A DNA stretch of 47,275 bases from Prevotella sp. (GTDB lineage: Bacteria > Bacteroidota > Bacteroidia > Bacteroidales > Bacteroidaceae). The notes under the pieces were generated by a model. The model had not been told where the DNA came from. It was given only the letters and a program-made list of their open reading frames with translations, and made no database searches. A program made the position numbers and the translations under genes. Location of the stretch: the NCBI GenBank assembly GCA_017395215.1, contig JAFPVW010000112.1, forward strand, positions 1-47,275, given 5' to 3'. Shown piece after piece: positions 41,508-47,275 of this stretch. Positions within the stretch are counted from its first letter, which is position 1; the number at the start of each line of letters is the position of its first letter.

Positions 41508-42797
41508 CTATTTGGACTTATAGACAGGACGAATACGGAATTGGGGATTTCGGTCTTGTACCGTTATAATCTTTTTCTGCAATACATAATACTTGCCTGC
41601 ATCAACTCGCTCATTTATCATATAGTAATAATCACCTGGAATAAAAAGTGTCTTACCGTTGAACTTGCTTTTCAATTCATATCCTTGAATCTTGCCCGTA
41701 GAAAGCTGATTATTGCTCTCATAAGTAATTGAGCCTCCTTTAGCGAAATTATCATTACTGACATTGGTCAATTCACAATACTGCAGCAATTCTTCAACCT
41801 GTTCTTTTGTAGGAGTAGACCAGTTGCTACCCAATAAAACAGTAACCCAGTCTTCACTTGCAGAGAAAGTCGTAGAGCCACTCTTGTCATCCATGACAAA
41901 ATTTGTACCCCATGAATAAGGTGTACCCAAATCAAGCAGATATGAGAAGTCATGAGTCAGTATGTCAAAATTATATCTATTAAATGCTTTATTGAACTCT
42001 TCAACATACTTCACTGCATCGCGACGCTCATAGTCAAAAACCTGATGATCCCTAAAATTAATTGCTTTATTCTCTATATTGTCAAGCAATTCGTCTTTTA
42101 TGGCCCATATCAGTTTGTCTAAATTCTCTACTGAAGGAGCCTCGTAATTAACTTTTTCAAGAGTTGCTACAAACTCTTTATAGGGAATCTCTACGCATCC
42201 TCCTTCTATCTCTTCTGCCGATTTCCGAACAATATACTCCCTGATATTAATGGCCTCTGGGAGTTTTGGAGATTCTGGTCTTACTGGTTTTTGAAGATTG
42301 AGGTATTCACTGAAGTTATTACCCACTTTGCTCATTTGTTGAATTCCCAAATTTGCAGTTGCCCATAGAGTACCTGAAGGAAGTCCAAGATCAATATAAC
42401 CACATGTGCCTATATTGGTTTCTACAACGGCATCAGGCTTATATCCATTGACCACTTTCTGTACGCTTTCGAAATCAACATCAGTTGCAGCTTCTATCTT
42501 GGCTTCTGCTTCATCCAACCTTTTAGCACACGTTTCCAAAATATTAGCAGCATTATTATAGGATTCGTCAAAACTCTTTTGATAAGCATCAAATACGGCC
42601 GGATTATTATCCATTTCATTTTTTATAAAGGTGTAAACATCACCATTATAGTTAAGACCTTTACTTGCTGCATTCTGGGCCCGTTCCCAAAAGCCTTTAG
42701 AAACGTAAACCGTTTGCTCATCCGCTTCAGAGCATGCTACAAATAGCATACTCAAGAAGACATAGAATAATACTTTCTTTAACAGTTGCTTTTTCAT
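41508..42797 (-). CDS. Lipoprotein with DLGLPSG-type (Fibrobacter major paralogous-like) domain
   Basis: 429 residues from ATG 42795-42797, which opens a signal with lipobox LFVAC. The N-terminal 110 residues are helical. Then GYIDLGLPSGTLWATANLG, YSWGT and WSTPTKEQVEELLQYCELTN are the marks of the short domain widespread in Bacteroidota and Fibrobacter surface proteins. The usual single domain is split here by a helical insertion of about 150 residues between ATANLG and YSWGT. Function unknown. Fourth gene of the operon. Confidence 0.75.
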   Translation of the reverse strand: MKKQLLKKVLFYVFLSMLFVACSEADEQTVYVSKGFWERAQNAASKGLNYNGDVYTFIKNEMDNNPAVFDAYQKSFDESYNNAANILETCAKRLDEAEAKIEAATDVDFESVQKVVNGYKPDAVVETNIGTCGYIDLGLPSGTLWATANLGIQQMSKVGNNFSEYLNLQKPVRPESPKLPEAINIREYIVRKSAEEIEGGCVEIPYKEFVATLEKVNYEAPSVENLDKLIWAIKDELLDNIENKAINFRDHQVFDYERRDAVKYVEEFNKAFNRYNFDILTHDFSYLLDLGTPYSWGTNFVMDDKSGSTTFSASEDWVTVLLGSNWSTPTKEQVEELLQYCELTNVSNDNFAKGGSITYESNNQLSTGKIQGYELKSKFNGKTLFIPGDYYYMINERVDAGKYYVLQKKIITVQDRNPQFRIRPVYKSK

Positions 42798-42857
42798 TCT
42801 ATTTGGTAATTTTGTTTCATAATAATTATACAAAGACAGTTACTTTGGTAGTACTTG

Positions 42858-43859
42858 TTACCACCAATGTACATGATAAATGACACGCGGTCGGCTATTA
42901 TAATAAGCACGTGCAACGGATGCAGCTGCCTGAACTGTTGCTATATTCTGTTGCTTCTCACTTTCTATCCGCGCCATCTGCTCGTTATGCTCATTTTGGA
43001 CTTGCTGAACATTCAGTTTCCATTCACGGTCACTTACTTCTTTTAATCGTGCAGCAATTTCATTATTTAAAGTCTTCGCTTCTGATAAGGCTTTTGCAGA
43101 AGGCATCTGAAGCCGGTTAAGTAAGCCCATCGCCTTAGAGGCTCCTTCCTCATTGGGTGACGAACTCCATGCGGAACGAGCATCAGCTATCAATTTCTGA
43201 TTATTGGTCTCTAATGCAATAATTCCATATTGTGAAATCAACTTTTGTGCTGCATCGTAGCCCTTACATGCCATGGGAATAGCGAACAAAGCAGAAATGG
43301 CCTCTTCGTAACGACCGGCATTTGCTTCGGATTCTGCTGCTTTTATGATATTCTCCGAAATCATATTGTAATACTGAATGATGCGTTCTTTACCAATTTC
43401 CACCGAGCGTAAGAGTTCCGAATCGTTTACCTGCAATTTCCTAACTGCTGCAGCATAAGCTTCTTCACGATTGTTGCCGATACCTTTATATTCCTTGACA
43501 TAGGAAGAAAAAAGAGTTCCATCTATACCATCTCCAACGTAGATGGCAACCGAAACACGCAATGATGTCTTCGGAGGATAGGTCGCAGTGGTCTCACAAT
43601 CAAGTTCTTGAAGATGAGCTGTTATGATGAAACGATTGTCAAACCCTTTTCCGGACATACCTGCGGCAGTTGCAATCTGACCAAGTTTCATTATCAAGCC
43701 CTTAGTGGCCTTCTCTCCAATATTCTCTGAATCGGACACATAAGGATTCAATGATATTTTTCCAACTCCATCGTCTTGCTGTTGGGCATATAATGGAGAG
43801 GAGAAAAACAATTGCAAAAAAGTCACCAAAATAGAGCTAAACTTAAATACCTTTTTCAT
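42858..43859 (-). CDS. Exported protein of unknown function with C-terminal coiled coil
   Basis: 333 residues with a signal peptide (KKVFKFSSILVTFLQLFF, cleavage near LYAQ). Residues 30-155 look like an alpha/beta domain of stress-type OM assembly proteins (VSVAIYVGDGIDGTLFSSYV, REEAYAAAVRKLQ). Then helical repeats (AGRYEEAISALFAIPMACKG, TPR-like) and a coiled-coil tail rich in E/Q/K. The last residues are aromatic/His-rich (VIYHVHWW). It starts 2 nt after the stop of the gene at 43862, so they are tightly coupled. No family recognised. Confidence 0.75.
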   Translation of the reverse strand: MKKVFKFSSILVTFLQLFFSSPLYAQQQDDGVGKISLNPYVSDSENIGEKATKGLIMKLGQIATAAGMSGKGFDNRFIITAHLQELDCETTATYPPKTSLRVSVAIYVGDGIDGTLFSSYVKEYKGIGNNREEAYAAAVRKLQVNDSELLRSVEIGKERIIQYYNMISENIIKAAESEANAGRYEEAISALFAIPMACKGYDAAQKLISQYGIIALETNNQKLIADARSAWSSSPNEEGASKAMGLLNRLQMPSAKALSEAKTLNNEIAARLKEVSDREWKLNVQQVQNEHNEQMARIESEKQQNIATVQAAASVARAYYNSRPRVIYHVHWW

Positions 43860-43861
43860 AC

Positions 43862-44827
43862 CTATTTCCCTCCAATAATTACATAGACCTTACCAATGCC
43901 AACAGGTTGTGTGGACACAGACAGGCCAAACTGACTCAAAAATTGAGAGATGGGCTTGACAAAGCCTTCGGCGTTGATAGCTTTAGCTTTCCCTCCAAAC
44001 TTCGCTTTTCCGAAAAGAGGAAAGCGAACCTGCTCATAAACAAGACGAACACGCGACTTTGCTCCCTGTGAAAAGGCTCCATCTATAGAGTTTTCACCAA
44101 GCCAATAGTCTATTGCCTCACTTAACTCACCAGACTCACCGTTCAATGTTACCTCGGACTCGAAGTTCATGGGACAATCATCAACTATCTTGAAGATAAT
44201 AGATCCCTCACGCCCGTTTCTTACCACATTGTCAAAATGTCTCTGGATACTATTAGCAAAATTATCCATAAAGCTGAGTACGGACTCACGTAACAAATCG
44301 CCAATAGGCGCATTGCTTGCAGAGCTGCGACCAGTTTCACCACCAATTTGCTTGGATGTTGCAGCATCTACAGAAGTAATTCTGAACTCCACGATCTTAC
44401 GGGGGCCATAATTTGTTCTCGTGAAGGCTATCTGTACCAATATGTCTGCGCCTGCCACACGAGTCAGCTTGTCCAAATCGTCCTCAACAATTTCTCCGCC
44501 GTCCTTCGATGTAAGTGCCAAATCCATGGCTGCTTCAGTATTCAACTCATCTATTGCTGCACTTAAAAGTTTGAGAGGATAGCCCCTTTCTTCCATAATG
44601 CCACCCATCTTGGTAATTACATTCAATACGTCATCGTTAAGCAGAGCCTTCCCGTAATCAGGAATTTTAGCATCTGTATCAGAAACAAAACCTTGATTTA
44701 TGCACCATGCTTTTTCAGGTACAACCATAATTACAGGCTTCTGTGCCCTTGGCGTTTGTTCTTGTGCATGAGACGCAGACAAGAAAGCAAAGAGCATCAC
44801 AAATAGAAATAAGTCTTTTTTTACCAT
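43862..44827 (-). CDS. Exported DUF6175-like protein
   Basis: 321 residues with a signal peptide (VKKDLFLFVMLFAFLSASHA, QEQ). KPVIMVVPEKAWCINQGF at the start and the repeated alpha/beta arrangement (ADILVQIAFTRTNYGPRKIV, SIIFKIVDDCPMNFE) fit my recollection of DUF6175 proteins of Bacteroidales, a family without known function. The assignment is from memory and not certain. The FT-RT-type periplasmic fold resembles CsgG-like or LPP20-like assembly factors. Second gene of the five-gene operon. Confidence 0.7.
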   Translation of the reverse strand: MVKKDLFLFVMLFAFLSASHAQEQTPRAQKPVIMVVPEKAWCINQGFVSDTDAKIPDYGKALLNDDVLNVITKMGGIMEERGYPLKLLSAAIDELNTEAAMDLALTSKDGGEIVEDDLDKLTRVAGADILVQIAFTRTNYGPRKIVEFRITSVDAATSKQIGGETGRSSASNAPIGDLLRESVLSFMDNFANSIQRHFDNVVRNGREGSIIFKIVDDCPMNFESEVTLNGESGELSEAIDYWLGENSIDGAFSQGAKSRVRLVYEQVRFPLFGKAKFGGKAKAINAEGFVKPISQFLSQFGLSVSTQPVGIGKVYVIIGGK

Positions 44828-44848
44828 AATAAAAAAGTTACAATAAAG

Positions 44849-45346
44849 TTAGAAATAGCTATCCAAACTACGTATAATACCATCTTCTTCGAGCCGCTTT
44901 CGCAATTCGTCGTACATGATTTGAACATAAAGGCCGACTTTTCGCCCTCTGTTAGTGGACACATTGTCCTCACCAGAAGGATAACCTTTGTTGACATTTT
45001 TCACGTATTGCATAAAAGCGCCCTTTTTGAAAAACTTGTCAAAGTATTCTTTGTTTTGACTGTAGGCTTCCAAGCCGCCACATAAAGCGGGAACTTTACC
45101 AGCTGTCTCTGTAGCTTCAACGCCCACGAACAAACAAGCCGCAACTGCATCCTGCATGGCACGATCAATAGCTTTATCTGGGCTTCCGGCAACTCCCCAT
45201 ACTTTCAAAAACTTTGTTCCTTCCTTCCCTACTTGTACCTGTTGGACCTCATACGAATGATTCATGTCAAAGGGATAACTCTTTGCCGATAAAATTTGGC
45301 AAAAGCACAATAGAAGTAAAGCTGAAATTATTATTTTTCTTATCAT
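44849..45346 (-). CDS. Small exported protein, LPP20/CsgG-like feature, unknown function
   Basis: 165 residues with a signal peptide (MIRKIIISALLLLCFCQILS, AKS). The core VWGVAGSPDKAIDRAMQDAV is like the repeated A..A...A motif of LPP20-type and curli-assembly-like lipoproteins, but with no lipobox cysteine. First gene of the exported operon. A weak TAGTTTGC just before the ATG may be part of the promoter; no clear consensus is seen. Confidence 0.7.
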   Translation of the reverse strand: MIRKIIISALLLLCFCQILSAKSYPFDMNHSYEVQQVQVGKEGTKFLKVWGVAGSPDKAIDRAMQDAVAACLFVGVEATETAGKVPALCGGLEAYSQNKEYFDKFFKKGAFMQYVKNVNKGYPSGEDNVSTNRGRKVGLYVQIMYDELRKRLEEDGIIRSLDSYF

Positions 45347-45404
45347 AGCAAACTATTTATTTAGCATTATTCGTTGTTTTTTTCACTTCTTCATATCTTA
45401 CCTA

Positions 45405-45983
45405 TTAGAATATAACCACTTCCGCTTCATTATATCTTGCAAGTGGAACTACAGTGAAATCGGAAACGCCGGATGGCATACTGCTGCGAAGGCCGTTGGC
45501 ATTGAGTTCTTGGTCTTCATCGTCAGTTACCAAACAGATGCTCACGGCATCGAAAAGTTTCTTGAAGTCACCGAAGGAAGTAATCTTCTTCACATCGTCC
45601 ATAAACACCTTACCTGGCACCACGTGCTCCACACGAATTTTCGGCTGGCCGCTCACCTTCGTGCCCAACTCGCAAATCTTCATATACGTTGTGTTAAGTT
45701 GGAGCTGCGTGTCCTGTAAATCCAAGACATGATTCTTCAAAAGCTGGTCATAAAGCCCTGAGAGATTGCCAAACACAGGTTGCGGAGCAGGGTATGCCTT
45801 GGCAACACCCTCAGAGACATAAATCTTTGACACGAATGCATTCTTGATGACAAACACCAGGTCCTGGTCGTCAAGAATCCCATTCTTGTAGGCATCTAAT
45901 GCGCCCATCACGTGCTGATAGCGGTCTTGGAGTGTATCTTTACCCCAAAGGCCGTCAGGATAAAACTTCCTTCTGTTCTCCAT
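45405..45983 (-). CDS. Cytoplasmic protein of unknown function behind a long structured leader
   Basis: 192 residues from ATG 45981-45983 (MENRRKFYPDGLWGKDTLQD). The longer frame runs into the leader RNA and is rejected. It has no signal peptide or membrane segment and is rich in short helices; PKIRVEHVVPGKVFMDDVKK and a D/E-rich TDDEDQELNANGLRSS stretch are visible. I do not recognise it. Its leader of about 295 nt suggests strong RNA-level control. Confidence 0.75.
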   Translation of the reverse strand: MENRRKFYPDGLWGKDTLQDRYQHVMGALDAYKNGILDDQDLVFVIKNAFVSKIYVSEGVAKAYPAPQPVFGNLSGLYDQLLKNHVLDLQDTQLQLNTTYMKICELGTKVSGQPKIRVEHVVPGKVFMDDVKKITSFGDFKKLFDAVSICLVTDDEDQELNANGLRSSMPSGVSDFTVVPLARYNEAEVVIF

Positions 45984-46282
45984 AATTGTTAGTTTTAAAA
46001 TGATTTGTAAACGTCTCCCATCAAGCCCAAAGAGTGTGAGCCTTCTTGACATCCTTAGTCTGAAGGTCCTGGAATACCCGTATAAGTAAGAATGAAAATC
46101 GGCTCACACCTGTAGGGATATACGTAAGTCGGCACCATGGAGGCGCTGGCGGCATATAGGCCACTACAGGAGAAGCAGCTCTCAGACTTATCACCCTTAT
46201 ACTTCGAAGTTTCCAGGTTCGCAGACGGGTCAAAGCTAATTGCTCTCCTCGATGTCCGTCGCCCGAACAAGTCGGGTGACGG
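45984..46282 (-). promoter_or_regulatory. Long structured 5' leader
   Basis: From the -7 element at 46284-46292 the mRNA would run about 295 nt before ATG 45983. Helices 5' to 3' on the minus strand: a 5'-end hairpin (CCGTC/GACGG and CCCGA/TCGGG, about 46255-46282); an ACTTCGAAGT palindrome; CCTGTAG/CTACAGG (46164-46170 with 46109-46115) enclosing a GC-rich stem; and a 9-bp helix GTGTGAGCC/GGCTCACAC (46034-46042 with 46101-46109). The open frame across it starts with TTG at 46297 and its first codons are the promoter itself, so it is not a gene. No known family recognised. Confidence 0.65.
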
Positions 46283-46283
46283 T

Positions 46284-46292
46284 GCAAAGATA
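46284..46292 (-). promoter_or_regulatory. Promoter -7 element of the leader RNA
   Basis: TATCTTTGC on the minus strand, an exact consensus match. Confidence 0.75.
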
Positions 46293-46505
46293 CGCAATTA
46301 TTTTGAAAACTGTTCATTGTGAGCCGAATTTTTTATCCTCGGCTGCAAAAATAACAATTTTCCCCGAAACGCCATTGGTGCAAATTGGTGCAAATTGCGC
46401 CGCAACCATATTTTTGCCTAAAATCGGCAGAAATCGCGCACAAATCACTACCCAACCAGGATTTCAAGTCAGATTAATGTCGATTTATGGTTCCAACCAG
46501 AAAGA
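46293..46505. other. Gap between the HTH-like gene and the leader promoter
   Basis: A small hairpin AGCCGA/TCGGCT (46322-46327 with 46339-46344) could end the HTH-like gene transcript. A direct repeat TTGGTGCAAA occurs twice near 46375-46396. No ORF is supported. Confidence 0.5.
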
Positions 46506-47051
46506 TTACCGCTCGAAACGGATGCCGCCGCGCTTGCCGCAGACATAGTTGGCGGCCAGACGACCGGGCTGCAGCAGATTGCTAAGGTAGAGGGGTTCGC
46601 CTTCGATGATAAGTCCACACTGGAAATAGTCACCCGGGCGCAGACGGGTGTTAACAGACTCCACGACCTGAAACTGCAGGCTACCAAGATAACGCACACG
46701 GCACTGGCGGTTGGGAGCCCAGCTGAGGAGAATCTCGTCGTTCTCGGTAAGCATCTGCTGCACGTTGATGTGGCGGCTGATGACGGGACTGCTCGCCTCA
46801 CCGCCGTCGACAGAGACGGCAGCAACGTAGGCCTCGTAGTCGCTGTAGCCAATGAACCGGGCGAGCACGTCGAGCGTACCCTGACGCGGTTCACTGGGGC
46901 TATCGAGGTATCCCCACAGTCGCTTCAGTGTGTGCGAACTGATATTGACGCGCAGGCGGCTGTAGATATTGTCGCGCAACAAGTCGAAGTCCTTGGGCGA
47001 ACGTATGGGGCGGCCCATCATCTGCTCGATGTCGTGGCAAATTGGAAGCAT
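46506..47051 (-). CDS. Small HTH-like DNA-binding protein
   Basis: 181 residues from ATG 47049-47051 (MLPICHDIEQMMG), placed after the promoter at 47078-47086. The N-terminal half has a helix-turn-helix-like run common in Bacteroidota (NISSHTLKRLWGYL, PRQGTLDVLARFIGYSDYEA). The C-terminal half is a small beta domain (ILLSWAPNRQCRVRYLGSLQ, GDYFQCGLIIEGEPLYLSNL). Likely a DNA- or nucleic-acid-binding regulator; target unknown. It lies just past the end of the rRNA operon. Confidence 0.7.
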   Translation of the reverse strand: MLPICHDIEQMMGRPIRSPKDFDLLRDNIYSRLRVNISSHTLKRLWGYLDSPSEPRQGTLDVLARFIGYSDYEAYVAAVSVDGGEASSPVISRHINVQQMLTENDEILLSWAPNRQCRVRYLGSLQFQVVESVNTRLRPGDYFQCGLIIEGEPLYLSNLLQPGRLAANYVCGKRGGIRFER

Positions 47052-47077
47052 AACAATCGACTTTCCTGGTTTACGGT

Positions 47078-47086
47078 GCAAATATA
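47078..47086 (-). promoter_or_regulatory. Promoter -7 element of the HTH-like gene
   Basis: TATATTTGC on the minus strand, directly after the 5S terminator U-run. Confidence 0.65.
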
Positions 47087-47089
47087 CGC

Positions 47090-47127
47090 AAAAATCCCCG
47101 AACCGGCAAGCGATTCAGGGATTTTCT
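47090..47127 (-). terminator. rRNA operon terminator after 5S
   Basis: AAAATCCC/GGGATTTTT arms with a C-rich loop, followed by TTTTTGCG on the minus strand, about 12 nt after the 5S 3' end. Confidence 0.85.
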
Positions 47128-47137
47128 TCAAAATAAA

Positions 47138-47249
<112 letters not shown>

Positions 47250-47275
47250 TAAATCGTCTAATGAGTAATTAGGAA

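Noticed and set aside
46055-46297. 80-residue open frame (minus) in the leader
   Set aside because: It starts with TTG at the promoter and its first codons are the -7 element, so it cannot be translated from the main transcript. Treated as leader RNA.

Overview
The window is chromosomal DNA of a gut or rumen Bacteroidales, most likely Prevotella sensu lato (Prevotella/Segatella/Xylanibacter). The evidence is a SusC/SusD pair, many lipoproteins with a Cys lipobox, promoters of the Bacteroidota type (TAnnTTTGC at about -7, no clear Shine-Dalgarno), dockerin/Big_2 surface proteins with a Prevotella-like C-terminal tail, and a Bacteroidota-like 5S rRNA. The species cannot be fixed from the sequence alone.

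Layout. 1-3258 (minus): two exported surface proteins, a leucine-rich repeat protein cut by the window edge and a Big_2/dockerin protein, behind a structured leader of about 330 nt. 3692-4773 (minus): an anti-sigma-like ATPase and STAS-like partner. 5106-7265 (minus): an EF-G2 paralogue lacking the catalytic His of its G3 motif. 7394-8629 (plus): HemW carrying an in-frame 45-bp repeat array. 8633-26070: a beta-mannan/glucomannan utilisation locus (CE7-GH26 fusion, SusC, SusD, two surface glycan-binding lipoproteins, GH5, two GH26, convergent GH43). 26235-29083 (plus): EttA and a UDP-GlcNAc 2-epimerase. 29261-33251 (minus): rubrerythrin, L-asparaginase, MscS channel. 33327-35508 (plus): a BadF-type sugar kinase and a GH5_7-like mannanase. 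35881-38244 (minus): a eukaryotic-like Ser/Thr kinase with a periplasmic EF-hand/LRR sensor. 38293-39447 (minus): a DUF4143 ATPase. 40020-45346 (minus): five exported proteins of unknown function in one operon. 45405-47051 (minus): an unknown protein behind a 295-nt structured leader, and an HTH-like protein. 47138-47249 (minus): 5S rRNA, the end of an rRNA operon that continues to the right.

How the genes work together. Surface GH26/GH5 mannanases and the glycan-binding lipoproteins should cut and hold (gluco)mannan. SusC/SusD imports the oligosaccharides, the CE7-GH26 protein deacetylates and trims them, and GH43 removes side sugars. The separate kinase/GH5_7 pair may extend this capacity. 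No PUL regulator and no GH130 or mannobiose epimerase is visible in the window.

The least expected content is non-coding. (a) A 52-bp hairpin 3 nt after the Ser/Thr kinase gene has six non-Watson-Crick positions, all of which become G-U pairs only in the kinase-strand RNA. (b) Two long structured 5' leaders are present, one with mutually exclusive helices. (c) Several families of short repeats occur, two of which sit in frame inside unrelated genes (HemW, a GH26 mannanase, the epimerase). One of these is read in two different frames and has no stop codon in any of the six frames.
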